Assembly (NCBI RefSeq): GCF_019801015.1
Contig: NZ_JAHVJZ010000010.1
Location: forward strand, 119,627 to 183,626
Direction: 5' to 3'
Source of the DNA: Marinobacter nauticus
Lineage (GTDB): Bacteria > Pseudomonadota > Gammaproteobacteria > Enterobacterales > Shewanellaceae
DNA: 64,000 nt
Shown here: piece after piece, positions 45,525 to 54,226 of the stretch
Numbering within the stretch: the first letter of the stretch is position 1
Layout: every line of letters begins with the position of its first letter
The notes under the pieces: generated by a model
Database searches by the model: none
What the model was told of the DNA's origin: nothing
The model's input: the letters and a program-made list of their open reading frames with translations, nothing else
Program-made: the position numbers and the translations under genes

Positions 45525-46288
45525 CACAGGCTCTCAAATTGCTGAGGGGTCAGTCCCAGGCTGGCCAGTGCTTCCCTGGGCCACTCCAGCAGCGGCGCAT
45601 TCTGGTCGTGATCAATGTGCCAGCGGGCCAGTGATACCACGGTGACCAGAGGGCGCAGTGTCTCCGGCGCGAGGTGGGGGCGGATGTGGTAGCGGCAGAC
45701 GGTGCCGAGTTCGTCTGGAAACTGCCAGCGTCGGGCCAGTTCGGCTCCCACTTCGGCGTAATCAAACCCCAGTAACTGCGTTTCCACGTCCGGGCGCGGA
45801 TGCCCCTGCGCGGTTCGGGCCATGACCTGTTGGGCCAGTCTCGGCTCCTTTTGGTGGATAAACAGCTGGCCGATGCTGTGAAGTAACCCGCCCAGACGCG
45901 CTTTATCCGGGTTCACTTTGCACCGTTTGGCCAGGGTGCCGGCAAGTTGTGAGCAGGTCAGGTTCTGTCGCCAGAATCGGGCCGTGTCCAGATGAGGCAC
46001 CTGAGCAAAGCGTTGCTGTACGGCAGCGCAGATCACCAGCATTTTCAGGTTATCCAGACCGAGAAGAATGGCGGCATCTTTGATGGCGTCGACCTGGCGA
46101 GCACCGGCGAAGTAAGCGGAGTTGGCCAGCCGCAGCACTTTGGCAGACAGGGCCTGGTCCTGACAGAGAATGCGGGATATGCGCAGAATGTCGGGGTCAG
46201 AGCTGGCGAACTCTGCCATCAGTTGTTGTACCAGACGGTTCAGGCTGGGGAGCTGAGTGTCGCCCTCGAAGAGCTGTTCCATATCCAT
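45503..46288 (-). CDS. HDOD-domain protein
   Basis: A 261-residue protein consisting almost entirely of an HDOD domain, the metal-independent relative of HD domains: LPSLNRLVQQLMAEF, then LRLANSAYFAGARQVDAIKDAAILLG and LLHSIGQLFIHQKEP. HDOD proteins work in signal transduction scaffolds, often with chemotaxis or c-di-GMP proteins. ATG at 46288 follows a GAGGACA ribosome site; the longer frame begins with TTG. Confidence 0.85.
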   Translation of the reverse strand: MDMEQLFEGDTQLPSLNRLVQQLMAEFASSDPDILRISRILCQDQALSAKVLRLANSAYFAGARQVDAIKDAAILLGLDNLKMLVICAAVQQRFAQVPHLDTARFWRQNLTCSQLAGTLAKRCKVNPDKARLGGLLHSIGQLFIHQKEPRLAQQVMARTAQGHPRPDVETQLLGFDYAEVGAELARRWQFPDELGTVCRYHIRPHLAPETLRPLVTVVSLARWHIDHDQNAPLLEWPREALASLGLTPQQFESLCQETEPA

Positions 46289-46347
46289 ATAGGGTGTCCT
46301 CAATCCGTGAGGGTAAAACGGCGTTTCTCTAGTATGGCAAGAAATGG

Positions 46348-46377
46348 AAATAGGGGTCGCCTGCGCGACCCCTATTT
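46348..46377 (-). terminator. Terminator after the KAS III gene
   Basis: Perfect 13-bp arms AAATAGGGGTCGC and GCGACCCCTATTT with a CTGC loop, just past the KAS III stop. Confidence 0.8.
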
Positions 46378-46379
46378 AT

Positions 46380-47459
46380 TCATCCCATGGCGTTGGCGCG
46401 ATCACGCTCCACCGCGGCGCGGATCAATTCCAATCCACTTTGTTCACAGGGCGGCAGTTCAGCCTGGCTTTCGCGCACGGGCGTGGTGCGTTCGCCCCAC
46501 TTGATGACCGCGGCGGCTGACGTCAGGCCCGCCCCGAAGGCGCAGGACAACAGCGTGTCACCGGGCTGGATGCGGCCCGCTTCCAGCGCGTCGCAGAGCG
46601 CGATCGGCACGGTAGCGGCAGAGGTGTTGCCGTAGTGCTCGATGTTCACAAAGGCTTTCTCTTTGGGCAGGCCCATCTTGCCGATCAGAGTGTCGATGAT
46701 GCGCACGTTGGCCTGATGGGGCACCACCAGATCCACCTGCTCGGGGCTGACGCCGCTTTCAGCCAGAACTTTCTGGCTTAGCTTGCCCATGCCGGCAATC
46801 GCCCGTTTGAAGATTTCGCGACCTTCAAACTGGAGGTAGAACGACATCGCTTCCGGATCGCTGCGATCCATACCAGTACCAAAACCGGCGACCTTCAGAA
46901 TTTCACGGCCTTCCGGGTCGTTGTTCATGGCGTAGCTCAACACGCCAACCGGCTCATCGGTGGCTTCCACCACCACGGCACCGGCACCATCACCGAACAG
47001 AACGGCGGTATCGCGCAGCGTCCAGTTAAGGTAGAAAGTGAGACGTTCAGCGCCGATCACCAAAACCCGCTGACACTGGCCGGAGCGCACCTGTGCGGTG
47101 CCCAGACCCAGACCATAAAGAAAGCCGGAGCAGGCGGCGTTGATGTCGAAGGCGGCACATTGAGCGCCGATATTGGCCTGAACCGTGGCGGCAATGTTGG
47201 GCACCAGGGTGTCCGGTGAGGCGGTGGCAAGGATGATCATATCGATGTCGGAGCCATCCAGGCCGGCGGCATCCAGAGCTCGCTGGGCCGCAACGCTGGC
47301 CAGGTCGGCGGTGCCGACGTGGCTGATGTGGCGCTGACCGATCCCGGTACGGCTCCGGATCCACTCATCGCTGGTGTCCATGACGGTAGCCAGGTCGTCG
47401 TTGGTCAGCACCGCTGGGGGAAGGCATTTACCCCAGCCGGTAATTTCGGCAGAACGCAT
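46380..47459 (-). CDS. Beta-ketoacyl-ACP synthase III (FabH-like)
   Basis: A 359-residue condensing enzyme of the KAS III family. The active triad is visible: Cys in NAACSGFLYG, His in VVPHQANVRI and Asn in EHYGNTSAATVP. KAS III starts fatty-acid synthesis from an acyl-CoA and malonyl-ACP. It is longer than typical FabH (about 317), and it is not next to fab genes but after a GntR regulator, so it may be a second, specialised copy. The ATG at 47459 (MRSAEITGWGK) has an AGGAG site. Confidence 0.9.
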   Translation of the reverse strand: MRSAEITGWGKCLPPAVLTNDDLATVMDTSDEWIRSRTGIGQRHISHVGTADLASVAAQRALDAAGLDGSDIDMIILATASPDTLVPNIAATVQANIGAQCAAFDINAACSGFLYGLGLGTAQVRSGQCQRVLVIGAERLTFYLNWTLRDTAVLFGDGAGAVVVEATDEPVGVLSYAMNNDPEGREILKVAGFGTGMDRSDPEAMSFYLQFEGREIFKRAIAGMGKLSQKVLAESGVSPEQVDLVVPHQANVRIIDTLIGKMGLPKEKAFVNIEHYGNTSAATVPIALCDALEAGRIQPGDTLLSCAFGAGLTSAAAVIKWGERTTPVRESQAELPPCEQSGLELIRAAVERDRANAMG

Positions 47460-47517
47460 GGGAAAACTCCTGAAACTGCGGTGCACCGGGCACCGCTTTG
47501 GGGAAGATTGGGATCGC

Positions 47518-48198
47518 TCAGGCCTGCAGCGCGACGTGCTCCGCCACCAGTGACTTTACGCCGGTGGCCGCGTGCTCAATGTGCCCACGAAGCAGCGCAG
47601 TGGCTCCTTCGATGTCGTGAGCACGACACATCTCAAGCAGTTGACGGTGCTCTTGCTCGGCACGGGGGATGCCACCGGCGAGCAACAGTTGCAGTCGGAT
47701 GTAGCGATCCGAGTTGGTGTTCAAGCCTTTTACCACCTCAAGAGTATGGGGACGGTCAGCGCCCGCGTACAGGCTGAGGTGGTAGAGCGTGTTCAGCTCA
47801 CTCCAGCTGTTTACGGCATTCTCGGCCTGGAAAGCGGACTCCAGCTGCTCCAGATAGTCCTCCGCCAGGGCGAGTTGGGCTTCAGTCAGGTTGGGAATGG
47901 AGCGAGCCAACAGGGCAGGCTCGATCAGCGCCCGCAGCTCGAACAGCTCCTCGACCTGAGTGACGGAAAGCTCGGTTGCGGTGGCCCCTTTATGGGCCTC
48001 AAACCGCACCAGCCCTTCCGCTTCCAGTTGCAGTAAGGCTTCCCGAACCGGGATCCGGCTGACGTTGAGCTCGGTGGCGAGTGCGCTTTGGCGCAAAGGT
48101 TCACCGGCTTTGATCTCACCGGAAAGGATTTTCTCCCTGAGCACCTCGACAACAACTTGAGTGCGGGTCTTATGGACGATGGGGCTTCCCTGACGCAT
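47518..48198 (-). CDS. GntR-family (FCD) transcriptional regulator of the hydroxyproline cluster
   Basis: A 226-residue regulator. The N-terminal winged helix has the GntR signature (LRQSALATELNVSRIPVREALLQLE), and the C-terminal FCD all-helical domain contains the ligand-binding and metal-site region (VEELFELRALIEPALLAR). It lies at the end of the hydroxyproline cluster, separated from its last gene by a terminator. It likely binds ATTGTATACAAT in the divergent and downstream promoters. A half-match TTTGTATA just upstream of its own start hints at autoregulation. Confidence 0.85.
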   Translation of the reverse strand: MRQGSPIVHKTRTQVVVEVLREKILSGEIKAGEPLRQSALATELNVSRIPVREALLQLEAEGLVRFEAHKGATATELSVTQVEELFELRALIEPALLARSIPNLTEAQLALAEDYLEQLESAFQAENAVNSWSELNTLYHLSLYAGADRPHTLEVVKGLNTNSDRYIRLQLLLAGGIPRAEQEHRQLLEMCRAHDIEGATALLRGHIEHAATGVKSLVAEHVALQA

Positions 48199-48250
48199 TT
48201 GTATATTTTCTTCGACTTGAACTGACCCCTAGGGTACCTATCCGTGCGGA

Positions 48251-48279
48251 CAAAGAAAAGGGAGCCCGGCCGGACTCCC
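48251..48279 (-). terminator. Terminator of the hydroxyproline operon
   Basis: Arms GGGAGCCCGG and CCGGACTCCC (one mismatch, 48260-48279); the A-rich 48251-48259 becomes the U-rich tail on the minus strand. Confidence 0.7.
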
Positions 48280-48301
48280 TCATTTGCGATTTAAACGTTG
48301 A

Positions 48302-49825
48302 TCAGACCAGGTTTTCCGGCAACTGGGACAGCGGCCAGTTCTGATACGCCAGCGGGCGCAGGAAACGTTGAATCGCTTCAGCGCCGACCGAGGTGGTTTG
48401 TGGTGCGGTGCTGGCGGGCCACGGGCCCCCGTGGTTCTGGGAGGCGCACACCTCCACTCCGGTGGGCATCTGGTTGGCGATCAGGCGGCCTGCGGTATAC
48501 GCCAGTGCGTCAAGCAGATCAGCGTGATGGCCAAACTCGCTCTCGTCACCGTGTACGGTGCAGGTTAATTGGCCCGGCATTGAGGCCACCAGCTGATTCA
48601 GTGGCTCACCCTGGGCGCCGGTAATCACCAGCACACAAGGACCAAACACCTCCTCGAACAACGCGGGGTTGTTTTGTGCATCGGCGGCACTGACCTGGTA
48701 GATCAGCGGTACGGCGCCGTTGGCGTGTCCGCCATTGCTGCCCCGCGCCAGCAGGCTGACACCGGGCTGGCTGGCCAGTTGGTCTGCGCCGCTGCGGTAG
48801 GCCCGGGCGATGCCAGGGGTCAGCATAACGCCTTCGGCCTGATCAGCCAGGGCTTCGGTAAGCGTGGCGAGGTAACGGTCTGCGCCGTCGCTGTCCGGCA
48901 GCAGCACCAGCCCCGGGCTGGTGCAGAACTGCCCCTGTCCCATCATCATGGAACCCACCTGCAACTGGGCCAGGGTTTCCGGCTGACGGGCCAGCAAACC
49001 GGGCAGAATCACCTGCGGATTCACGGCACCCAGTTCGCCGTAGAAGGGGATGGGCTGAGGGCGGTTGCCCGCTTCCCGGGCCAGTGCCTGACCAACGGCA
49101 CCGGAGCCGGTAAAACCCACTGCCGCAATGGCAGGGTGTTGTACCAGCGCAACGGACAGCGCCGGGCTGCGACCCTGAATCAGGGAAAACACGCCATCAG
49201 GCAGGTCGCAGCGGGCAATGGCGCGAGCAATGGCACTGGCCACCAGCTCAGAGGTGCCGGGATGGGCCGGGTGGCCCTTGACGATCACCGGGCAGCCGGC
49301 CGCCAGGGCGGAGGCGGTATCGCCACCGGCGACCGAAAAGGCCAGGGGGAAATTGGAAGCACCGAACACTGCGACCGGCCCCAGCGGCACCTGACCCAGA
49401 CGCAGGTCAGGGCGGGGCAGGGGCTGGCGGTCCGGCAGAGCGGCGTCTTTCAGGACCGGATGCAGCGGTTCACGCAGCCAGCCAGCGAAGGCCCGCAGTT
49501 GGCCGCAGGTGCGGCCGCGCTCGCCCTGAAGTCGGGCTGCAGGGAGTGCGGTTTCCTGCTCAGCGCGGATCAGCAGCGCCTCACCCAGTGCTTCAATCTC
49601 GTCGGCGATGGCCTCGAGGAATTCCGCCCGCTGGGCGTTGCTGAGGCGGCGGTAAGCAACAAAAGCGTCCGCCGCAGCCGAAGCTGCGACGGCCACTTCC
49701 GCTTCGCTGCCATCCGCGAAGTAGGTCGGCAGTGGCGCGTCGGCGCGGGGATCCCAGGCCTGAAAATCCTCTGCCGGGACGCCGGTCCAAAGGCCGGCGA
49801 TAAAATGTTGTCCTGTCAAAGCCAT
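48302..49825 (-). CDS. 2,5-dioxovalerate (alpha-ketoglutaric semialdehyde) dehydrogenase
   Basis: A 507-residue aldehyde dehydrogenase. The NAD(P)-binding GFTGSGAVGQAL, general-base region GELGAVNPQV and catalytic Cys in GQGQFCTSPGLV are present. In hydroxyproline breakdown this enzyme class oxidises 2,5-dioxopentanoate to 2-oxoglutarate; here it is the last gene of the deaminase-epimerase-dehydrogenase operon (10-bp gap). AAGGAG precedes its ATG. Similar enzymes also act in pentose and glucarate pathways, but the neighbours fix the role. Confidence 0.92.
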   Translation of the reverse strand: MALTGQHFIAGLWTGVPAEDFQAWDPRADAPLPTYFADGSEAEVAVAASAAADAFVAYRRLSNAQRAEFLEAIADEIEALGEALLIRAEQETALPAARLQGERGRTCGQLRAFAGWLREPLHPVLKDAALPDRQPLPRPDLRLGQVPLGPVAVFGASNFPLAFSVAGGDTASALAAGCPVIVKGHPAHPGTSELVASAIARAIARCDLPDGVFSLIQGRSPALSVALVQHPAIAAVGFTGSGAVGQALAREAGNRPQPIPFYGELGAVNPQVILPGLLARQPETLAQLQVGSMMMGQGQFCTSPGLVLLPDSDGADRYLATLTEALADQAEGVMLTPGIARAYRSGADQLASQPGVSLLARGSNGGHANGAVPLIYQVSAADAQNNPALFEEVFGPCVLVITGAQGEPLNQLVASMPGQLTCTVHGDESEFGHHADLLDALAYTAGRLIANQMPTGVEVCASQNHGGPWPASTAPQTTSVGAEAIQRFLRPLAYQNWPLSQLPENLV

Positions 49826-49835
49826 GGTGACTCCT

Positions 49836-50837
49836 TTATTTCACCTGAAAGCCAAAGGCGTAGGGGTCGGCATCGTCGACCTCCAGGGCATTGTGACCAA
49901 ACACCCGGGCCCAGCCCTGAATGCTTGGGATGATGGCGTGTTGTCCGGCCAGCTCTGTGACCCGCTCGACCCGACCGACAAACTGGCTGCCAATGATCGA
50001 CTCATGGACAAAGGTGTCCCCCTCCGCCAGTAACCCCTTGGCGAAACGCTGTGCCATACGGGCGCTGGTCCCGGTGCCGCAGGGAGAACGGTCCAGGGCG
50101 CGGTCACCGTAGAACACCGCGTTAGCGGCATCGGAGTCGGGTTGTTGGGGGGAGCCGGTCCAGAGGACATGGCTGACGCCGCGTACAGTGGGGTCATCGG
50201 GGTGGACGCAGGGCAACGCTGCGTCGGCGGCTTCCCGGACCAGAGGGCTCCAACGCAACAGTTGGTCGGCACTCCAGTGTTCAATGCCGGGGAAGTGCGT
50301 CTGCGGCTCGACGATGACGTAATAGTTGCCACCGTAAGCCACGTCCACCTTGAGGGTGCCCAGTCCGGGAACCTCAATGGTTTTGTCCGCGTGGGCCAGG
50401 TAGGAGGCGACGTTGGTCAGCCGCACCCACTCCACTTTTTCGCCGGTTTGCTGGTAGACCACGTCAATCACCCCGGCGGGCACTTCCAGTCTGAGTTTGC
50501 CTGGGGTGCGGGGCGTCAACAGCCCCGCTTCCAGGGCGGCGGTGACGGTGCCGATGGTGCCGTGGCCACACATCGGCAGGCAGCCGGAGGTCTCCACAAA
50601 GAGGATGGCGCCATCGTTGGACGGGTCGCACGGGGGATAAAGAAAGGCACCCGACATCATGTCGTGGCCCCGGGGCTCAAACATCAATGCCTGGCGGATC
50701 CAGTCGTAATTCGCCAGAAAATCCTGACGTTTCTCACTCATGGTTGCGCCCTTCAACGGAGGGTGCCCGCTGGTGATCAGGCGAACCGGATTGCCACAAG
50801 TGTGGGCATCGATGCAGAAAAAGGTGCCTTTAATCAT
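49836..50837 (-). CDS. 4-hydroxyproline 2-epimerase
   Basis: A 333-residue proline-racemase superfamily enzyme. Both catalytic cysteines are present, Cys90 in LPMCGHGTIG and Cys253 in DRSPCGTGTSAR; a Cys/Cys pair is typical of epimerases. It converts trans-4-hydroxy-L-proline to cis-4-hydroxy-D-proline (LhpA/HypE type). It is in one operon with the DapA-like deaminase upstream and the dehydrogenase downstream, and near its paralogue, a dehydratase with Cys/Thr. Confidence 0.93.
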   Translation of the reverse strand: MIKGTFFCIDAHTCGNPVRLITSGHPPLKGATMSEKRQDFLANYDWIRQALMFEPRGHDMMSGAFLYPPCDPSNDGAILFVETSGCLPMCGHGTIGTVTAALEAGLLTPRTPGKLRLEVPAGVIDVVYQQTGEKVEWVRLTNVASYLAHADKTIEVPGLGTLKVDVAYGGNYYVIVEPQTHFPGIEHWSADQLLRWSPLVREAADAALPCVHPDDPTVRGVSHVLWTGSPQQPDSDAANAVFYGDRALDRSPCGTGTSARMAQRFAKGLLAEGDTFVHESIIGSQFVGRVERVTELAGQHAIIPSIQGWARVFGHNALEVDDADPYAFGFQVK

Positions 50838-50846
50838 CGCGCTTCC

Positions 50847-51761
50847 TCAGTCCAGGTTGAAGCGGCTCAGGTCGGGACGGCTGCTGATCGCCTCATCGTA
50901 GACCCGGGTAACACGCTCACGCTCTGCGCCGGAAAGCGGCAGACGCGGGGCACGGGTGGTTTCGCTGCCACGACCGGCCAGTTGCTCCGCGAACTTAATG
51001 CACTGAACCAGATGCGGCACGGTATCCAGACGCAGCAACGGCAGGAACCAACGCCACAGCTCACGGGCTTCGGCATAGCGGCCAGCCTGGGCCAGGTTGT
51101 AGATGGCCACGGACTCTTTCGGGAACACGTTGGTGAGGCCGGAGATCCAACCGGTGGCACCCAACATCAGGCTCTCCAGGGCGATGTCGTCAACGCCACA
51201 GAAGATGATGAAACGATCGCCAAAACGGTTGTGCAGCTCAGTGATGCGGCGGGTGTCGGTGGTGGACTCTTTGATCGCCACGATGTTGGCTTCTTCGGCC
51301 AGTTCCGCGGTCATCTCCAGGTCCACATCCACACCGTAAGTCACCGGGTTGTTGTAGATCATGATCGGCAGTTTGGTGGCGCGGGACACGGTGCGATAGT
51401 GGTACAGCGTCTCTTCCCGGTTGGGGCGGTAAACCATGCCCGGCAGCAGCATAATGCCGTCGATGCCCATCGCTTCGGCATCGCGTACGTAGTCCACGGC
51501 AAACGCGGTGGTGGTTTCGGCACAGCCGGCGATAACCGGAATGCGGCCCTTGGCAACGGACTGGGTGTGACGCAGGAAGGTGCGCTTCTCTTCGGCGCTC
51601 AGGGAGCAGTTCTCACCGACAGTACCCAGGGCGATGATGCCGTGGATCCCTTCTTCGATCAGTTGGTTCAGCATGCGCTCGTTGGCGGCCAGATCCAGTT
51701 GGCCATTTGCGTCAAACTGGGTGGAGATGGCGGGATATACCCCTTTCCAATCAACCTTCAT
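50847..51761 (-). CDS. 1-pyrroline-4-hydroxy-2-carboxylate deaminase (DapA family)
   Basis: A 304-residue class I aldolase-fold protein. The Schiff-base Lys164 lies in VAIKESTTD and the proton-relay Tyr in IMIYNNPV; the substrate loop reads GTVGEN instead of GTTGE. In the hydroxyproline pathway this deaminase makes 2,5-dioxopentanoate. It is the first gene of its operon and is divergent from the dehydratase gene across a 161-bp region holding the ATTGTATACAAT operator. DapA itself is unlikely given the neighbours. Confidence 0.9.
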   Translation of the reverse strand: MKVDWKGVYPAISTQFDANGQLDLAANERMLNQLIEEGIHGIIALGTVGENCSLSAEEKRTFLRHTQSVAKGRIPVIAGCAETTTAFAVDYVRDAEAMGIDGIMLLPGMVYRPNREETLYHYRTVSRATKLPIMIYNNPVTYGVDVDLEMTAELAEEANIVAIKESTTDTRRITELHNRFGDRFIIFCGVDDIALESLMLGATGWISGLTNVFPKESVAIYNLAQAGRYAEARELWRWFLPLLRLDTVPHLVQCIKFAEQLAGRGSETTRAPRLPLSGAERERVTRVYDEAISSRPDLSRFNLD

Positions 51762-51820
51762 GGAAGATCCCTCTATTGGTTATGGGCCTGCTTTTCAGGC
51801 GGTATTGTTTGTGCGTGGAT

Positions 51821-51832
51821 ATTGTATACAAT
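51821..51832. promoter_or_regulatory. Palindromic operator in the divergent hydroxyproline promoter
   Basis: ATTGTATACAAT is a perfect 12-bp palindrome. On the minus strand it overlaps a -10 box (TATACA) that has TTGCGT 17 bp upstream, so binding would block the deaminase-epimerase-dehydrogenase promoter. The GntR/FCD regulator at 47518-48198 is the likely binder. Confidence 0.75.
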
Positions 51833-51922
51833 TAACCGGTTCGTAACGCAAGTGATCGTTACTCTAACGCAATCTGGTAGGATTTCTATGGGGCGAATGC
51901 ACCCCAGGGAGAAGGAGAGCTC

Positions 51923-52948
51923 ATGGTGTTTACCGCCCCCCGTGCACTCACTGACAGTGCTCTGCAATTCACAACGCTGGACGCCCACACCGAAGGCGAG
52001 CCGCTGCGCATCATCACCGGCGGTTACCCCGATATTCCCGGTGACACCATTTTGGCCAAGCGTCGCTACCTCACGGAGCATTTGGACCAGTACCGTCGCT
52101 TACTGATGCACGAGCCTCGCGGCCACAGTGACATGTACGGTGCGTTGATCACCGAACCGGTGACCGCCGACGGCGACTTCGGTGTCCTGTTTCTGCATAA
52201 CGAGGGTTACTCCAGTATGTGTGGCCATGCGATTCTGGCCCTGGCTCAGGTGACGGCACAGTGCAGCGGTGCGGATACGCCCATTGAGCTGAAAATCGAT
52301 GCCCCGGCCGGACGGGTGACCGCCTATTGTCAGCCTGCGGCTGCCGGTTGGGAGGCCAGTTTCGACAATGTGCCGGCCTTTGTGGAGTGTCTGGACCAAA
52401 CCATCGACGTGCCTGGCGTGGGCAGCGTGCGCTATGACATCGCCTTTGGCGGTGCCTACTACGCCTATGTGGATGCCGACGCGCTTGGGCTGTCACTGGC
52501 GGCGGACAATGCCACCGAAATCATTCGCGTCGGGCAGGCGATCAAACTGGCGGTGGCCGAGGCCTGGCCGCTGAATCACCCGGAGGCCGACGATCTGGGC
52601 TTTCTCTATGGCACCATTTTTACTTCCGGGAACGTTGAGCAGCCTCACCGCCACAGTCGACATGTCTGCATCTTTGCCGAGGGCGAACTGGACCGCAGCC
52701 CTACCGGCACCGGCGTTTCCGCCCGGGTGGCTCTGTTGTTGGCCCGGGGAGAAATGGCGCTGGGGGACACCGTCGAGATCGAGTCCATCGTGGGCGGGCG
52801 GATGCAGGTAACGGCGCTGGCGAAGCAGCATTACTTTGGCCGTGATGGGGTGATCCCCCGGGTCAGCGGACGGGCCTGGATCACCGGTGAGCATCGGTTC
52901 TTTCTCGACCCCCGTGATCCGTTTGACCACGGCTTTTTCCTACGTTGA
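51923..52948 (+). CDS. trans-3-hydroxy-L-proline dehydratase
   Basis: A 341-residue proline-racemase superfamily protein. The first active-site Cys is kept (Cys100 in SSMCGHAILA), but the second is Thr261 (DRSPTGTGVSAR). This Cys/Thr pair marks dehydratases that turn trans-3-hydroxy-L-proline into 1-pyrroline-2-carboxylate. GAAGGAGAG precedes the start. It is 8 bp from the FAD dehydrogenase gene. The reductase for its product is encoded at 56342-57283. Confidence 0.92.
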   Translation: MVFTAPRALTDSALQFTTLDAHTEGEPLRIITGGYPDIPGDTILAKRRYLTEHLDQYRRLLMHEPRGHSDMYGALITEPVTADGDFGVLFLHNEGYSSMCGHAILALAQVTAQCSGADTPIELKIDAPAGRVTAYCQPAAAGWEASFDNVPAFVECLDQTIDVPGVGSVRYDIAFGGAYYAYVDADALGLSLAADNATEIIRVGQAIKLAVAEAWPLNHPEADDLGFLYGTIFTSGNVEQPHRHSRHVCIFAEGELDRSPTGTGVSARVALLLARGEMALGDTVEIESIVGGRMQVTALAKQHYFGRDGVIPRVSGRAWITGEHRFFLDPRDPFDHGFFLR

Positions 52949-52956
52949 GGTGAGGC

Positions 52957-54171
52957 ATGAAACAGGATGTGGTGATCATTGGTGCCGGCGTCGTGGGGCT
53001 GACCACCGCTGCCGCGATGCAGCGGGCCGGCCGACAGGTTTTGCTGATCGATCGGGATGAACCCGGCGTCGGCACGTCGTCCGGCAACGCCGGCCACTTT
53101 GCCACCGAACAGGTATTTCCGCTGGCGGATCCGGCGCTGTTGCCGAAAGTGCCCGGAATGCTGTTGGACCCCCTCGGGCCGTTTCGGATCCGGTTGAGTT
53201 ACCTGTGGCGGGCTGTGCCCTGGTTTGTGCGATTCCTGGCCAACATGTTACCCGCGGCGCGAGCCCGAAATACCCGGGCACTGCGTGCACTGAATGAAGC
53301 GTCAATGCCCGCCTGGCAGCGGTTGGTGACGGAGTTGAACCTGGCCGACCACCTGGTGATGAAAGGCTCCTTGCTGGTGTTTGAGAACGCTTCGGTTCAG
53401 GAAGTGCAGGAGAAGGTGAAGCAATACACCCGCGAAGGCGTGGCGTGTCGTTATCTGGACGGCGATGAAGTCAGGGAGATGGAACCGGCGCTGTCGCTGA
53501 CGGTACGGCACGGCATCTGGTTTACCGAGACCGGCCACACGCCGGACCCTTATGCCCTGAGTGTGGGGATTTGGCAGCAGCTGGCATCCCTGGGGGTGGC
53601 CTATCAGCAATGTGACGTATCCCGGGTGTCCCGGGAGGGTCGTGTGGTGCTGGCCGATGGTCAGGAACTGGAAGCGGAGCAGGTTATTGTCTGTGCTGGC
53701 GCGTTTTCCCGCCCATTGGCTGAGCAGGCCGGGCACAAGGTGCCATTGGATACGGAGCGTGGTTACCATCTGATGTTGCCTGCTCACAGTGGGCTGAGCC
53801 GACCGGTAGCCAGTGCGGATCGCAGCTTTATCATTACCCCCATGACCCAGGGTACCCGACTGGCTGGCACCGTGGAGTTCGCCGGCCTGAAGGCGCCGAT
53901 GGATCCTCGTCGCGCGGACATTCTGTTTACCCACGGTAAGGCGCTGCTGCCCAGGCTTGAGCGGGAAGGTGCGGTGCGCTGGATGGGTTACCGGCCCAGC
54001 TTGCCGGATTCGTTGCCAGTGGTCGGTAAAGGTGGTGAGCGACTGTGGTTCAACTTTGGCCATCAGCATTTGGGACTGACTCAGGCGGCGGCCAGTGCAG
54101 AGTGGCTCAGCGGTGCGATCGTGGATGGTGAAGAAGAGCGTGTTGCGGCGTATTCCCCCAGCCGGTTCTGA
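52957..54171 (+). CDS. FAD-dependent D-hydroxyproline dehydrogenase (DadA-like)
   Basis: A 404-residue DAO-family flavoprotein. The FAD-binding motif VVIIGAGVVGLTTA opens the protein, SSGNAGH follows near residue 44, and the C-terminal MGYRPSLPDSLPVVG is typical of D-amino-acid dehydrogenases. In this cluster it should oxidise cis-4-hydroxy-D-proline, the epimerase product, to 1-pyrroline-4-hydroxy-2-carboxylate, passing electrons to the respiratory chain. It is a single-subunit type, unlike the multi-subunit LhpBEF form. Confidence 0.9.
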   Translation: MKQDVVIIGAGVVGLTTAAAMQRAGRQVLLIDRDEPGVGTSSGNAGHFATEQVFPLADPALLPKVPGMLLDPLGPFRIRLSYLWRAVPWFVRFLANMLPAARARNTRALRALNEASMPAWQRLVTELNLADHLVMKGSLLVFENASVQEVQEKVKQYTREGVACRYLDGDEVREMEPALSLTVRHGIWFTETGHTPDPYALSVGIWQQLASLGVAYQQCDVSRVSREGRVVLADGQELEAEQVIVCAGAFSRPLAEQAGHKVPLDTERGYHLMLPAHSGLSRPVASADRSFIITPMTQGTRLAGTVEFAGLKAPMDPRRADILFTHGKALLPRLEREGAVRWMGYRPSLPDSLPVVGKGGERLWFNFGHQHLGLTQAAASAEWLSGAIVDGEEERVAAYSPSRF

Positions 54172-54184
54172 GTCGTAACCCAAA

Positions 54185-54215
54185 CAAAAACGCGGGCCCG
54201 GTGCCCGCGTTTTTT
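54185..54215. terminator. Bidirectional terminator between the dehydrogenase and mutarotase genes
   Basis: Arms AACGCGGGC (54189-54197) and GCCCGCGTT (54203-54211), with A-rich sequence on the left and a T run on the right, between convergent genes. Confidence 0.9.
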
Positions 54216-54226
54216 GTGCTGCCGTT

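Noticed and set aside
50142..52106. 654-codon plus-strand frame across the hydroxyproline genes
   Set aside because: It overlaps three genes with complete active-site motifs, crosses the divergent promoter and its operator, and reads as low-complexity sequence.
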